DNA of 64,000 nt from Altererythrobacter sp. C41 (GCF_016803135.1 NZ_JAEVFE010000008.1:28626-92625), one strand, 5' to 3'. Counted from the stretch's first letter, positions 1 through 9,177 are shown. Numbers and translations: made by a program. Notes: generated by a model not told the origin, from the sequence alone.

Positions 1-264
1 GAAGATCACCGGCAGCGCCGAGTGGCGGCGCAGGCGGTGGAGCAGTTCCATTCCGTCCATCCGCGGCATCTTGATGTCGAACACTGCGAGATCCGGCGGG
101 TTTTCGAGCAGGGCCTTGAGCGCGGTCTCGCCATCGGAATAGAGCCGCGTAGCATAGCCTTCCGCTTGCAGCGCGATCGAAACCGTCGTCAGGATGTTGC
201 GGTCATCGTCGACCAGCGCGATGATCTTCTCGCCGTCCGATCGAGACCGCTCCGCCTCAGCCAT
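1..264 (-). CDS. chvI: ChvI-like response regulator, N-terminal part (cut by window edge)
   Basis: Only the first 88 residues are present; the gene runs off the left edge. They form a receiver domain. The acidic triad D19-D21 follows IIALV, the phosphoacceptor is D63 in [11 protein letters not shown], and the fragment ends inside the alpha3/beta4 region. In many alphaproteobacteria chvI lies beside pckA in the opposite orientation and is followed by the sensor kinase chvG and hprK. The same divergent arrangement is seen here, which supports ChvI rather than another OmpR-type regulator. ChvI/ChvG normally control envelope, acid-stress and carbon-phosphotransfer genes. The DNA-binding half is outside the window, so the name rests on the receiver and context. 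Start: ATG at 264. Confidence 0.8.
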   Translation of the reverse strand, partial: MAEAERSRSDGEKIIALVDDDRNILTTVSIALQAEGYATRLYSDGETALKALLENPPDLAVFDIKMPRMDGMELLHRLRRHSALPVIF

Positions 265-460
265 TTCGCCTCCGTTATCAGGGCCGTGATACGACCTGAC
301 GGTTAGACGCTTCCGCGCGGCGAGACAACGCGCGCGGGCAGGTCGGCGTTTGACGGAGCCGCAGCGCGCGATTATGCGCGGGGGGCATTCCGTGCATTCG
401 TATGCGAACGACTCGCCGTTGGCGCCTGCAGGCAGCCTCCGGTGCGATCAGGAGATTGAA

Positions 461-2059
461 GTGAGCACCCCCCTGTCACACCCGCTTTCCACCCAGGGTA
501 TCGAAACTCGGGCCACCATTTACGCGAATCTGTCCTCGAGCGAGCTGACCGAGCATGCGCTGGCGAACGGCGAAGGTCGGCGCGCCAAGCATGGGCCGCT
601 GGTGGTCGAGACCGGCAAGCACACCGGCCGCAGCGCGAAGGACAAGTTCATCGTCCGCGACGCCGAGACCGAAAACACCGTATGGTGGGACAACAATGCC
701 TCGATGACGCCCGACCATTTTGCGGCGCTCAAGGCGGATTTCCTCGCTGCCGTGGCCGACAAGGAAACCCTTTTCGTCGCTGACCTGTTCGGCGGTTCGC
801 AGCCCGAATACCGCGTCAATGTGCGCGTCGTGAACGAGCTGGCGTGGCACAACCAGTTCATCCGCACGCTGCTCGTCCGTCCGACCGCGGCCGAGCTCGA
901 CGGCTTCGTGCCGGAATACACGATCATCGACCTGCCGAGCTTCCGCGCCGATCCTGAGCGCCATGGCACCCGCAGCGAGACCGTGATCGCGGTCAATCTG
1001 TCGGAAAAGCTGATCCTGATCGGCGGCACGAAGTACGCCGGCGAGATGAAGAAGAGCGTGTTCGGCATTCTCAACTACCTGCTGCCGCCGCAAGGCGTGA
1101 TGCCGATGCACTGCAGCGCCAACATCGGGCCTGACGGCAAGAGCGCGGTGTTCTTCGGTCTTTCGGGCACCGGCAAGACCACGCTGTCGGCCGACGCCAG
1201 CCGCACGCTGATCGGCGACGACGAGCACGGCTGGTCGGACACGGCGGTCTTCAATTTCGAAGGCGGCTGCTACGCCAAGATGATCCGCCTCAATCCCGAG
1301 GCCGAGCCGGAGATTTTCGCCACGACGCGCATGGAAGACACCGTGCTCGAAAACGTGGTGATGGACGAAAACGGCGAGATAGATCTCGACGACAACAGCC
1401 TCGCCGAGAACACCCGCGGCGCCTATCCGCTGAGCTCGATTCCGAACACCAGCGAAGAGAACATGGGGCCGCCGCCGAGCAACGTGATCATGCTCACCGC
1501 GGACGCCTTCGGCGTGCTGCCCCCCATCGCGCGGCTGACCCCCGACCAGGCGATGTATCACTTCCTCTCGGGCTACACCGCGAAGGTCGCGGGCACCGAG
1601 ATCGGCGTGACCGAGCCGGAGGCGACCTTCAGCACGTGCTTCGGCGCCCCATTCATGCCCCGCCATCCGAGCGTGTACGGCAATCTGCTCAAGAAGCGGA
1701 TCGCCGAGGGCGGGGTGCAGTGCTGGCTGGTCAACACCGGCTGGACCGGCGGCAAGTACGGCACCGGCCACCGCATGCCGATCAAGGCCACCCGCGCGCT
1801 TCTGAACGCAGCGCTCGACGGCAGCCTCAACGATGCCCAGTTCCGCAAGGATCCGAACTTCGGGTTCGAGGTCCCGGTCAGCGTGCCCGGCGTCGACAGC
1901 GGGATTCTCGATCCACGTTCGACCTGGGTGGACCAGGGCGAATACGATCGGACCGCCCAGAAGCTGGTGCAGCTTTTCATCGACAACTTCTCACCTTTCG
2001 CCGATCATGTGGATCAAGGCGTCCGCGACGCCGCACCGAACGCGCCGGTAGCGGCCTGA
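461..2059 (+). CDS. pckA: Phosphoenolpyruvate carboxykinase (ATP)
   Basis: Converts oxaloacetate and ATP to PEP, CO2 and ADP, the entry step of gluconeogenesis; cytosolic. The 532-residue product is the normal size for the ATP-dependent family. Family signatures are the P-loop [13 protein letters not shown] near residues 233-245, the metal/ATP motif IGDDEHGW near 251-258, and [13 protein letters not shown] towards the C-terminus. I chose the GTG at 461 because AGGAG sits 6 bases upstream. A longer in-frame reading from 350 would add 37 residues of low-complexity character. It diverges from the chvI-like gene, a conserved alphaproteobacterial pairing, and is followed by a strong hairpin terminator. 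Confidence 0.97.
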   Translation: MSTPLSHPLSTQGIETRATIYANLSSSELTEHALANGEGRRAKHGPLVVETGKHTGRSAKDKFIVRDAETENTVWWDNNASMTPDHFAALKADFLAAVADKETLFVADLFGGSQPEYRVNVRVVNELAWHNQFIRTLLVRPTAAELDGFVPEYTIIDLPSFRADPERHGTRSETVIAVNLSEKLILIGGTKYAGEMKKSVFGILNYLLPPQGVMPMHCSANIGPDGKSAVFFGLSGTGKTTLSADASRTLIGDDEHGWSDTAVFNFEGGCYAKMIRLNPEAEPEIFATTRMEDTVLENVVMDENGEIDLDDNSLAENTRGAYPLSSIPNTSEENMGPPPSNVIMLTADAFGVLPPIARLTPDQAMYHFLSGYTAKVAGTEIGVTEPEATFSTCFGAPFMPRHPSVYGNLLKKRIAEGGVQCWLVNTGWTGGKYGTGHRMPIKATRALLNAALDGSLNDAQFRKDPNFGFEVPVSVPGVDSGILDPRSTWVDQGEYDRTAQKLVQLFIDNFSPFADHVDQGVRDAAPNAPVAA

Positions 2060-2108
2060 TCCGCTTCCTCTCTTCGGAGAGGAAGCCGTGCACAAGTTGG
2101 AGAGGAGA

Positions 2109-2147
2109 GCCCCCGCCCGGGAAACCGGAGCGGGGGCCTTTCGTTTC
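2109..2147 (+). terminator. Rho-independent terminator after pckA
   Basis: The stem GCCCCCGC (2109-2116) pairs perfectly with GCGGGGGC (2130-2137), followed by CTTTCGTTT. It lies 50 bases after the pckA stop and separates it from the next small gene. Confidence 0.8.
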
Positions 2148-2202
2148 AGCCGTGCGCGCGTACAATCGGGCGCGGACGGATCAATCACCAGGAGGACGAC
2201 AA

Positions 2203-2523
2203 ATGGCTCTTTTCGATCAACTGCTCGGTGCGGCGCATAACCATCCCACCGTAAAGAACATGGCCGAAAAGCTCGGCATCGATCCGGCTCAGGCCGAGCA
2301 GGCGATCGCCGCGCTGGGGGAAGCACATCACGAGGATGGGGACACCGTCGGCATCGCCGCGCAGAAGACGGGTCTCGATACTGGTGTCCTCCAGCAGATC
2401 GTCGAGCAGATCGGTGGGGAAGGCTCGCTTGCGCGCTTCACCCAGATCCTCGACCAGGACCACGACGGCAACCCGTTCGACGACATCGCCGGCTTCGCAG
2501 GCAACCTGTTCGGAAAGCGCTAA
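2203..2523 (+). CDS. Small acidic protein, DUF937-like
   Basis: A 106-residue soluble protein of unknown function. It consists of short amphipathic helices (FDQLLGAAHNHPTVKNMAEK, then LGIDPAQAEQAIAAL) and an Asp-rich stretch DQDHDGNPFDDIAG before a Phe/Gly-rich end. The helical, Gly/Gln-rich pattern with paired 'LGIDPAQ' turns recalls the DUF937/YidB-type family, but I cannot confirm this. No signal peptide or membrane segment is seen. The start is ATG 2203 with a strong GGAGG 5-9 bases upstream. It has its own position after the pckA terminator and faces a convergent lipoprotein gene. Confidence 0.75.
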   Translation: MALFDQLLGAAHNHPTVKNMAEKLGIDPAQAEQAIAALGEAHHEDGDTVGIAAQKTGLDTGVLQQIVEQIGGEGSLARFTQILDQDHDGNPFDDIAGFAGNLFGKR

Positions 2524-2580
2524 TTTTCTCACCGGGATCGAGGCGATGTCTTCGATCCCGGCATCTGCACAGAAGCGGGT

Positions 2581-3462
2581 TTAGTCCACCAGCTTGATCA
2601 GCGCTGTCGGAGCGACTTGCGTGCGCTTGGTCACCTTCCACTCGAGCATGCTGCCATCAGGCGTTTCGACAGGGCCCTCGTCGGTGTTGTTGGCGAGGAT
2701 TTCGCCGTCGGTCACGATGCGGAACGTCCCGTTCAACTCGGGAGCGGACAACGCGTCCTGCTCGGCCGAGCCCTCACTCGCGGTGGTGGCGCCGGCCATT
2801 CCCGCCATCATTTCACGGAACGGGCTGCCGCTGCTCTGCGGCGCGAAGCCGGGCGCATCAATCCGCACGGTGCCGTTGTCGCGCTTTGCGGCGAGCACGA
2901 AGAAGTTGAACGTCGGCAGGCGTTCGATGGTCGGGAAGACGAAATCATAATCGAGTTTGCCGGCGATGCGGAAATTCACCTGAAACAGCCCGTCGCCCTT
3001 GTACTCGACGCTCTCCCAGCCCGCCTGCCGCTGCAACCGTTCGGCGAATTCCTGCGCGGCTTCGGGATCGGCCGGATCGATGCCGCCGAGCATCGCGCGT
3101 GTCATCTCGGCTTCTCTCTCCCGCTCCTGCTTGCGCTGTTCCGCCTGCTGTTCCCAGTCGCTTTTCTGTTGGGCGAGCTCCTTTTCGGTGCACGGATGCT
3201 CTTCGAACGTCTCGTCGTCGTAACACGCTTGCTCGACGAACTCGTCCGCCGCATCCTCCGCCGCATTGCCGAGGTCGGCGAGCTTGCTCAGAGCGAGAAG
3301 ATAGATCTCGCCGTCGTAGGTGTAGGAGAAGCTGCCGCCCTTCCGTAGCTCGAGCTGGGAAGTGAAGACACCTGGTGAGAGCAAACAGCCGGTCAGCAGC
3401 AGCGCCGCAGCAGAGGCGAACCCGGCCATCGCCGTGCGCCGGATCGTGGTCGCAATAGTCAT
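2581..3462 (-). CDS. Putative lipoprotein of unknown function
   Basis: 293 residues. The N-terminus is a lipoprotein signal: basic MTIATTIRRTA, a hydrophobic stretch, then the lipobox LLTGC, so the mature protein should be lipid-anchored. A Glu/Lys/Gln-rich helical segment in the middle (QKSDWEQQAEQRKQERE) looks like a coiled coil. The C-terminal half (WESVEYKGDGLFQVNFRI, then NGTFRIVTDGEILANNTDEG) looks like beta sandwich. I recognise no catalytic motif. Start is the ATG at 3462; an upstream in-frame extension would bury the lipobox. It lies 26 bases downstream of rlmB on the same strand and may be co-transcribed. Confidence 0.8.
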   Translation of the reverse strand: MTIATTIRRTAMAGFASAAALLLTGCLLSPGVFTSQLELRKGGSFSYTYDGEIYLLALSKLADLGNAAEDAADEFVEQACYDDETFEEHPCTEKELAQQKSDWEQQAEQRKQEREREAEMTRAMLGGIDPADPEAAQEFAERLQRQAGWESVEYKGDGLFQVNFRIAGKLDYDFVFPTIERLPTFNFFVLAAKRDNGTVRIDAPGFAPQSSGSPFREMMAGMAGATTASEGSAEQDALSAPELNGTFRIVTDGEILANNTDEGPVETPDGSMLEWKVTKRTQVAPTALIKLVD

Positions 3463-3488
3463 CCTGTCTGCCCCCGCTTGTTCGCCCG

Positions 3489-4277
3489 TCAACGCGTCGC
3501 CACTGCATATAGCGCGATCGCAGCCGCGTTCGAAACGTTCAGGCTTTCCATCGCACTGCTGATCGGCAGCCGTGCAAGCGCATCGCAATGCGCGGCGATA
3601 TTGGCCCGCATGCCTTCGCCTTCGGCGCCGAGGACGAGTGCGATCGGCGCCGCTGGCAGCGCGTCCGCCAGAGTCGTCTCCGCCTCCCCGGCGAGGCCGA
3701 TCCGCCAGTATCCCGCCTCCGCGGCGCTCTCCAGCGCGCGGGCCAGATTCACCACGCGGACCCAGGGCACGATCTCCAGCGCACCCGACGCGGACTTGGC
3801 TACCACCCCCGATTCCGGCGGTGCGTGGCGGTCCTGCGTCACGATCGCGCAGGCATCGAATGCCGCGGCAGAGCGGAGGATCGCGCCGACGTTGTGCGGA
3901 TCGGTCACCTGATCGAGCACCACGAGCGGATGCGCCGGATCTCCGGAAAGCACCTCGTCAAGATGCATGTCCTCGAGCGGTGCGCATTCCAGCACCAGCC
4001 CCTGGTGCGGTGCATCGCGCGCGACGAGCCGCGCAAGATCGGGGCCATCGGCAAACTCGACAGGGAAATCGGGCGGCAGTTCGCCATCGAGCGAATCGAT
4101 CCCCTCTCGCGTCGCCCACAGCTTGCGATGGACGCGCGCGGGATTCCTGAGTGCCGCTTCGACGGCGTGCCGGCCCCACAGGCGCACCTGGCCGGTGCTC
4201 GCGCGTCCGCTGCCGCGCCCGCCCTGCATACGCCCGGCGCGCCCGCGCAGCGCTCGCTTGCGATCACCTTTGGCCAA
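3489..4277 (-). CDS. rlmB: 23S rRNA (guanosine-2'-O)-methyltransferase RlmB, TrmH/SpoU family
   Basis: SAM-dependent methylation of the ribose of a conserved 23S rRNA guanosine (G2251 in E. coli). The basic N-terminal tail carries GRHAVEAALRN, the substrate-binding domain start. The SPOUT knot motifs are DQVTDPHNVGAILRSA, LVLGAEGEGMR and ESLNVSNAAAIALY, in order. I chose the TTG at 4277, giving a 262-residue protein beginning (L/M)AKGDRKRALRGRAGR, because GGGAG lies 6 bases upstream; ATG 4229 is an alternative. The neighbouring tRNA-Tyr gene is divergent. The methyltransferase assignment is firm; the exact rRNA target is inferred from family. Confidence 0.92.
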   Translation of the reverse strand: MAKGDRKRALRGRAGRMQGGRGSGRASTGQVRLWGRHAVEAALRNPARVHRKLWATREGIDSLDGELPPDFPVEFADGPDLARLVARDAPHQGLVLECAPLEDMHLDEVLSGDPAHPLVVLDQVTDPHNVGAILRSAAAFDACAIVTQDRHAPPESGVVAKSASGALEIVPWVRVVNLARALESAAEAGYWRIGLAGEAETTLADALPAAPIALVLGAEGEGMRANIAAHCDALARLPISSAMESLNVSNAAAIALYAVATR

Positions 4278-4427
4278 TCGAAACTCCCTATCTTCGCTCG
4301 ATCTTTCGCTCGGTCCGGCCCATGCCAGCGGCCCCATTGACAGGCAAGCGCCGCTTCGCCAAAGGGGCGCCTCTCGGCAGACGGCAGCTCCCTTGAGGAG
4401 ACGCCAATTCCCGCACGCCAGGCATGT

Positions 4428-4513
4428 GGACAGGTGGCCGAGTGGTTAAAGGCAGCAGACTGTAAATCTGCCCGCGCAAGCGTACGCTGGTTCGAATCCA
4501 GCCCTGTCCACCA
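4428..4513 (+). tRNA. tRNA-Tyr (anticodon GTA)
   Basis: An 86-base class II tRNA. The acceptor arm GGACAGG (4428-4434) pairs with CCTGTCC (4503-4509), followed by A and encoded CCA. The D-arm GGCCGAGTGG, the anticodon loop CTGTAAA with GTA, a long variable arm and the T-arm GGTTCGAATCC are all visible. Confidence 0.97.
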
Positions 4514-4540
4514 CGCCTTCCAAGTCATCGCCACTGGCAT

Positions 4541-4565
4541 AAAAAGACCCCGCCGAAGCGGGGTC
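4541..4565 (-). terminator. Hairpin terminator for the 4589-4810 gene, possibly bidirectional
   Basis: The perfect stem GACCCCGC (4546-4553) / GCGGGGTC (4558-4565) has a CGAA loop. On the minus strand it is followed by five T residues, so it best fits termination of the leftward small gene. It could also stop tRNA-Tyr transcription. Confidence 0.75.
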
Positions 4566-4588
4566 AGGTTTACGCCCTTTGTCTATGC

Positions 4589-4810
4589 CTAAACGCTGAT
4601 GGGCAGATCCTGCAGGCGGCTGTTGGAGCCCTCCGTTGCGTTCATTGCCCGAAGAATGCCCGGCGCCGCTTTCTCCAATGCCTTCATCAGCCCGGGGGGC
4701 GGTTCGGAAGACCGTTGAGGCTCGCCCTTGGCTTGTGCCGCCGCCGAGGAGACGGCGGCCAAGCCCGCTGCTGCTCCCAGGAGACCTATGAGCACGGTTG
4801 GCTTTCGCAT
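4589..4810 (-). CDS. Small secreted hypothetical protein
   Basis: 73 residues. A classic signal peptide (MRKPTVLIGLLGAAAG, then AAVSSAAAQA with an A-x-A cleavage site) leaves a mature peptide of about 45 residues, polar, with no cysteine and no known motif. ATG 4810 is preceded by a GGAG-like TGGAGTGACAAA context on its strand, and a hairpin terminator follows the stop. This supports a real, independently transcribed gene of unknown role, probably periplasmic. Confidence 0.65.
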   Translation of the reverse strand: MRKPTVLIGLLGAAAGLAAVSSAAAQAKGEPQRSSEPPPGLMKALEKAAPGILRAMNATEGSNSRLQDLPISV

Positions 4811-5000
4811 TTTGTCACTCCATTTTGACGCCCCGGATGCGGAATGCCGGGCTATGAGGCGGGTGCCGTGGAAAGCGGCGGGTCGTGGGACTCACCGGGC
4901 TATCGGAACGGCATCGATTGCATGGCGGGACATAGCGTTCTGGAGGCGCGGTCAGGCGTCGGTGCTTGCCGGTCCCCGCAGGCCGCTTTAGTTGAGCGCA

Positions 5001-6131
5001 ATGCAGCCGACACATCGTCCAGTGATTTCCGCGACCGGCCTGTTCACGCCGGAAGAGAGCATTTCCAACGAGGAACTGGTCGCCAGCTTCAACACCTACG
5101 TCGAGCGGTTCAACACGCGGAATGCCGAGGCGATCGAGGCGGGCGAGGTCGAGCCGCTCGAGCCGAGCTCGGTCGACTTCATCGAGAAGGCCAGCGGGAT
5201 CAAGGCCCGCCATGTGATGGCGAAAGCGCCGGTTCTCGATCCGGAGGTTATGGCGCCGCGGTGGGAGGAGCGCGCGAACGAGGAGCTTTCGATCCTGGCC
5301 GAAATCGGAGTTGCCGCGGCCCGCGAAGCACTCGCGCGGGCGGGGCGCGATGCTGCCGATGTGGATGCGGTGCTCTGCGCCGCGTCGAACATGCAGCGGC
5401 CCTATCCGGCCATGGCAATCGAGATCCAGCAGGCCCTCGGCATCGACGGCTTCGGCTTCGACATGAATGTCGCCTGTTCCTCGGCCACGTTCGGCATCCA
5501 GACCGCTGCCGATTACATCCGCGCCGGCAATGCCCGTTCGGTCCTGGTCGTCAGCCCCGAAATCACCAGCGGCCACCTCAACTGGCGCGACCGCGACAGC
5601 CATTTCATCTTCGGCGACGTTGCCACGGCCGTGCTGGTGGAGGACGCGGCCATCGCGCCGGCGCAGCACTGGGACATCCTCGGCACGCGGCTCAAGACCG
5701 TGTTCTCGAACAATATCCGCAACAACTTCGGTTTCCTCAACCGCGCGCATCCTGAAACCGCCGACCGGCCCGACAAGCTCTTCGTCCAGCAGGGGCGCAA
5801 GGTGTTCAAGGAAGTCGTGCCGATGGTCTCGCAGATGATTCTGGACGAGGCCGAACGGCTCGGCATCGATCCACAGACACTGCGCCGGCTTTGGCTCCAC
5901 CAGGCCAATACCGGAATGAACCGTCTGATCGCGCATCGGGTGCTGGGGCACGAGGCGAACGAGGACGAGAGTCCGACCGTGCTGGACACCTACGGCAATA
6001 CGTCGAGCGCCGGCTCGATCATCGCGTTTCATCTCCACAGCGACGATCTCGCGCCAGGAGATACTGGGCTGATCTGCAGTTTCGGCGCGGGTTACTCGGC
6101 GGGAACGGTCTTCGTTCGCAGGATCGGCTGA
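5001..6131 (+). CDS. FabH-like beta-ketoacyl-ACP synthase III (long form, PA3286 type)
   Basis: A 376-residue thiolase-fold condensing enzyme. The catalytic Cys is C159 in NVACSSATFG, with His in LHQANTGMN and Asn in YGNTSSAG, the FabH Cys-His-Asn triad. It is about 55 residues longer than FabH of E. coli, with an inserted N-terminal region (NTYVERFNTR, then GEVEPLEPSS). That long form matches the Pseudomonas PA3286 type, described as condensing acyl-CoA from beta-oxidation with malonyl-ACP, so a fatty-acid salvage role is more likely than housekeeping initiation. Start: ATG 5001, with TTG 4992 possible. Its 3' end overlaps the convergent PAP2 gene by 40 bases. Confidence 0.88.
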   Translation: MQPTHRPVISATGLFTPEESISNEELVASFNTYVERFNTRNAEAIEAGEVEPLEPSSVDFIEKASGIKARHVMAKAPVLDPEVMAPRWEERANEELSILAEIGVAAAREALARAGRDAADVDAVLCAASNMQRPYPAMAIEIQQALGIDGFGFDMNVACSSATFGIQTAADYIRAGNARSVLVVSPEITSGHLNWRDRDSHFIFGDVATAVLVEDAAIAPAQHWDILGTRLKTVFSNNIRNNFGFLNRAHPETADRPDKLFVQQGRKVFKEVVPMVSQMILDEAERLGIDPQTLRRLWLHQANTGMNRLIAHRVLGHEANEDESPTVLDTYGNTSSAGSIIAFHLHSDDLAPGDTGLICSFGAGYSAGTVFVRRIG

Positions 6132-7207
6132 ACCCGCGCGGCGTAGGCCGCGGTCCTTGCATTCCACCAGTCGAACGTGAGGGCCGAGGCGCGCCACAGG
6201 AGCGCCACAAGTACGACCGAGACCAGCCCGTCGACCGCATAATGGTAGGCGAGGTGGACCGAGCCGATCCAGATCGCGACGAAGAAGGCAAGGAGCCAGC
6301 GTCCGGCGATCGGCGATACGTGCCGGGCCGCGAGCCAGAACAGGAACGCGATCGCCACATGCATCGAGGGCATGGCGGTAATGCCGCTACCGAGGCCGTC
6401 GGTGTCGGCCAGATGCCAGTCGAGCAGCATCTCCTGCACCGACAGCGTCATCACCGGTATCTGGGTGTCGGCTGCCCGCAGATAGGCCATCTGCGCGTCG
6501 AACGCGGGATCGCCGAACAGGGGCCCCACGAAGCAGGGCCCGGCGGAGGCGAGCAGGGTCGCGACACCTCCGCCGATCACCGACCATGCCAGCACGTAAG
6601 TAAGGAAGAAGCGGCGTCGAATCGCGGGGTCGATCGCGGCAAACGCGAAATAGAGGCAGCCGAGATAGAGCAGCAGAAGCCAGGCATGGTAGAGAAATGC
6701 GAGAGCCGCGGTAATCGGCGGATAGCCGATCAGCGGCTGCAGCACCTGCCAGGCATCGTGACCGAAGAAGATCGCGCGATCCCAGGCGATGAACCGTGCA
6801 TCCCAGGTATATTCGTTGAACAGTGGAATCGCGGCCTTCATCTTCGAGAAGAACGGCATAAGCAGTACGCAGAGGGCGAGCAGGGGCGTCCCGGCAAGCC
6901 ATTGCTGCGCAGCCGCCGGACCTGCGTAGCGCCGGTGCAGCGCGGCGATCGGCTCGCTTGGGCGATGACGCGCGAGGTACAGCGTGGCGTCGATGCAGAG
7001 CCAGGCGATGATTGCGACCAGATAGAGCCGGGCATTGGCCACGGCAGGTTCGGCATCCAGACCGATGCCCTTGCTCGTCAGCAGTGCGGCGCACAGTGCG
7101 AACAGCGCCAGCGTCGCCCCGTAGATCGGAACCTCGCCGATCCAGCGGCGGGTGCTTTCTTCTCGCATGCCCATCGAGCGGAGGCGATAGGGCAAGATGG
7201 TAAGCAT
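6092..7207 (-). CDS. PAP2-superfamily membrane phosphatase/phosphotransferase (AUR1/Ipt1-like)
   Basis: 371 residues with about eight hydrophobic segments. The PAP2 catalytic signature is GSGITAMPSMHVAIAF (SxxxHxxxx motif) followed by SVHLAYHYAVDGL, giving the second histidine and aspartate. Family members hydrolyse or transfer lipid phosphates. The layout, with both motifs close to the C-terminus after a long membrane part, recalls inositol-phosphorylceramide-synthase-like proteins, which would suit sphingolipid-making sphingomonads. That substrate is inference. The stop lies inside the 3' end of the convergent FabH-like gene. Start at 7207 is uncertain; ATG codons at residues 12 and 14 are alternatives. 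Confidence 0.8.
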   Translation of the reverse strand: MLTILPYRLRSMGMREESTRRWIGEVPIYGATLALFALCAALLTSKGIGLDAEPAVANARLYLVAIIAWLCIDATLYLARHRPSEPIAALHRRYAGPAAAQQWLAGTPLLALCVLLMPFFSKMKAAIPLFNEYTWDARFIAWDRAIFFGHDAWQVLQPLIGYPPITAALAFLYHAWLLLLYLGCLYFAFAAIDPAIRRRFFLTYVLAWSVIGGGVATLLASAGPCFVGPLFGDPAFDAQMAYLRAADTQIPVMTLSVQEMLLDWHLADTDGLGSGITAMPSMHVAIAFLFWLAARHVSPIAGRWLLAFFVAIWIGSVHLAYHYAVDGLVSVVLVALLWRASALTFDWWNARTAAYAARVQPILRTKTVPAE

Positions 7208-7266
7208 CGTCCTAACGCGCAGTCGGGAGCGTCGTGCCGCTTGTTTGGATGGAGCCGAGCCTCTAG

Positions 7267-8025
7267 ATGGCGGGGATGGCTGGTGAATTGGTCGACAACA
7301 AGGGACGCGGTGATGTCGGCTGGCAATGGCCGGCTATTCACCCCGAAGGGCGCAAGTTCGGATTGATCGCGGTGGGCATCAGCCTGGCCGCGGCATTCCT
7401 GGCATGGGAGACGATCGCCTGGCCGATGGCGTTCCTCTCGCTCGGCGTATTCGCCTTCTTCCGCGATCCCGAACGCGTCGTCCCGCAGGATGAGCGAGCG
7501 ATCGTCTCGCCCGCGGATGGGCTCGTCTCGCTGATAGCGCAGGTGGAGCCGCCGGCGGAGCTGACCATGGACGACGGCAGCGGAACACCGGCGCTTGCCA
7601 ATCAGCCGGTCACGCGCATCTCGATTTTCATGAGCGTGTTCGACGTGCACATCAACCGCGCGCCGATCGGCGGCACGGTGCGGCGACTGGTCTATATTCC
7701 CGGCAAGTTCGTCAACGCCGACCTCGACAAGGCGAGCGAAGAGAACGAGCGCCAGCATATCCTGATCGAACGACAGGATGGCGTATCCATCGGCTTCACG
7801 CAGATCGCCGGGCTGATCGCGCGGCGGATCGTGCCGTTCGTCAAGCCGGGCGACACCCTGGCGGCGGGCGCGCGTGTTGGCCTGATCCGCTTCGGCAGCC
7901 GGGTGGATGTCTATCTCCCCGCCGGAACCGATTCGAAGGTGCTGGTCGGGCAGAAGGTGGTCGCGGGCGAGACTATCCTTGCCGAAATCGGCGAGCAGAA
8001 GTTGATCGAGGGCATCGCCCAGTGA
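7267..8025 (+). CDS. psd: Phosphatidylserine decarboxylase
   Basis: Makes phosphatidylethanolamine from phosphatidylserine. 252 residues; a short membrane-associated N-terminus is followed by [20 protein letters not shown] and [13 protein letters not shown], all PSD-family blocks. The self-cleavage site that generates the pyruvoyl group is Gly-Ser in [13 protein letters not shown]. It overlaps pssA by 4 bases, so the two consecutive steps of PE synthesis are translationally coupled. ATG 7267 is the first in-frame start; ATG 7276 is also possible. Confidence 0.95.
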   Translation: MAGMAGELVDNKGRGDVGWQWPAIHPEGRKFGLIAVGISLAAAFLAWETIAWPMAFLSLGVFAFFRDPERVVPQDERAIVSPADGLVSLIAQVEPPAELTMDDGSGTPALANQPVTRISIFMSVFDVHINRAPIGGTVRRLVYIPGKFVNADLDKASEENERQHILIERQDGVSIGFTQIAGLIARRIVPFVKPGDTLAAGARVGLIRFGSRVDVYLPAGTDSKVLVGQKVVAGETILAEIGEQKLIEGIAQ

Positions 8026-8873
8026 ACGACGACTATCCGCGCGTCGGCCCCAAGGCGGCGGAAGATGAGATACCCATGGCTGCAGGCGGCGTGCGGGGCC
8101 TTTCGCTGCGCGCCGTGTTGCCCAACGCGATCACCGCCGCCGCGCTCTGCTCCGGTCTGACGGGAATCCGCTTTGCGATCTCGGACAACTGGCGCCTGGC
8201 GATCGTGGCGGTGATTCTGGCCGGATTGCTCGACGGGATCGATGGGCGGATCGCCCGTCTCCTCAAGGCGCAGTCGCGATTCGGTGCCGAGCTGGACAGC
8301 CTGGCCGATTCGCTTTCGTTCGGCGTCGCGCCCGCGCTCATCTTCTATCTCTGGACCTTGCAGGATTTGCCCCGGCTGGGCTGGTTCGCGTCATTGGCCT
8401 TCGCGATCTGCTGTGCACTGCGCCTTGCGCGGTTCAATGCGCAGATCGACGTGGACGAGCAGCCGCACAAGTCGGCCGGGTTCCTAACCGGCGTTCCCGC
8501 GCCGGTAGGGGCGGGGCTGGCGTTCCTGCCGTTCTATCTGTGGATGGCGACCGGGTGGGAGGGTTTCCGCGAGCCGGTGATCTGCGCGATCTGGATGGTG
8601 GCGATCGCTTTCCTGATGATCTCCAACATCGCGACGCTGAGCTGGACCTCGATTCGCCCGCGGCGCAATGTCAGGCTGGAGCTGATCGCGGGGGTCGGGA
8701 TACTCTTCGCCGCCCTGTTGCTCGAACCCTGGTGGACGCTCGTCGCGATCTGCGTCGGCTATCTCGTGCTGATGCCCTATGCGCTGGTCCGCTATTCCCG
8801 CGTCAGGCGGCCGCGGGCAGCGATGCCTGCGTCCGCGGCATCTGCCGCTGGAGACGACCACCTGCTCGACTGA
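8022..8873 (+). CDS. pssA: CDP-diacylglycerol-serine O-phosphatidyltransferase
   Basis: Transfers phosphatidyl from CDP-diacylglycerol to serine, supplying Psd. 283 residues with about eight membrane helices. The CDP-alcohol phosphotransferase signature is present as [11 protein letters not shown], then GAELDSLAD (D-G..A-R....G...D...D). The GTG start at 8022 overlaps the psd stop by 4 bases. The C-terminal 71 bases overlap the convergent small membrane protein gene. The type (integral membrane, actinobacterial/alphaproteobacterial-like) is judged from length and topology. Confidence 0.95.
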   Translation: MNDDYPRVGPKAAEDEIPMAAGGVRGLSLRAVLPNAITAAALCSGLTGIRFAISDNWRLAIVAVILAGLLDGIDGRIARLLKAQSRFGAELDSLADSLSFGVAPALIFYLWTLQDLPRLGWFASLAFAICCALRLARFNAQIDVDEQPHKSAGFLTGVPAPVGAGLAFLPFYLWMATGWEGFREPVICAIWMVAIAFLMISNIATLSWTSIRPRRNVRLELIAGVGILFAALLLEPWWTLVAICVGYLVLMPYALVRYSRVRRPRAAMPASAASAAGDDHLLD

Positions 8874-9081
8874 TCGGGCGAGGGCGCCAGGCGGGAAGCG
8901 GCTCGCTCTCCGACATATTCACGATCACGACGCGGATGGGATCAACGGCGTGCTCGGCCTGCGCCATTTCCCGGCGGAGACGTGCGAAAGCTTCCCGGCC
9001 ACGAACGAAGCTGTCCGCCAGCACCACTGCAGCGCCCACGGTGGCGGTCAGAAACAGTGCAAACAGGGTAACGCCGAGCAT
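8803..9081 (-). CDS. Small single-helix membrane protein under a LexA-type promoter
   Basis: 92 residues. One hydrophobic helix at residues 3-22 (LGVTLFALFLTATVGAAVV) is followed by a basic, mostly polar tail (FVRGREAFARLRREMAQAE) and a Pro/Arg-rich end. No family recognised. ATG 9081 has AAGGA 8 bases upstream, so I prefer it to the longer reading from 9156. Upstream on the same strand are TTGACA (9203-9208), a perfect GAAC-N7-GAAC LexA operator (9183-9197) and CATTAT (9178-9183). That layout is typical of an SOS gene. Small one-helix SOS proteins such as SidA and DidA of Caulobacter block division, so a division-inhibitor role is a reasonable but unproven guess. It overlaps pssA convergently. 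Confidence 0.7.
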   Translation of the reverse strand: MLGVTLFALFLTATVGAAVVLADSFVRGREAFARLRREMAQAEHAVDPIRVVIVNMSESEPLPAWRPRPISRAGGRLQRQMPRTQASLPAAA

Positions 9082-9113
9082 GATCGTGATCCTTGCATTG
9101 CGATCCCACGGTG

Positions 9114-9143
9114 TTGACAGACTGTGGGCTCGCTGTGGATAAC
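9114..9143 (+). promoter_or_regulatory. Probable rpsB-tsf promoter, overlapping a DnaA box
   Basis: TTGACA (9114-9119) lies 18 bases before GATAAC (9138-9143, four of six matches to TATAAT). The sequence TGTGGATAA at 9134-9142 is also the reverse complement of the perfect DnaA box TTATCCACA. The leader from here to rpsB is about 280 bases with no gene; it may hold S2 autoregulatory structure, but I cannot define one. Confidence 0.45.
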
Positions 9144-9177
9144 CGGGTTGCCGCACGACTCGTTCCGGGCGACGGGA

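Noticed and set aside
476..1771. 431-codon minus-strand frame opposite pckA
   Set aside because: Composition is His/Arg/Val-rich shadow sequence, while the plus strand is an unmistakable PEP carboxykinase.
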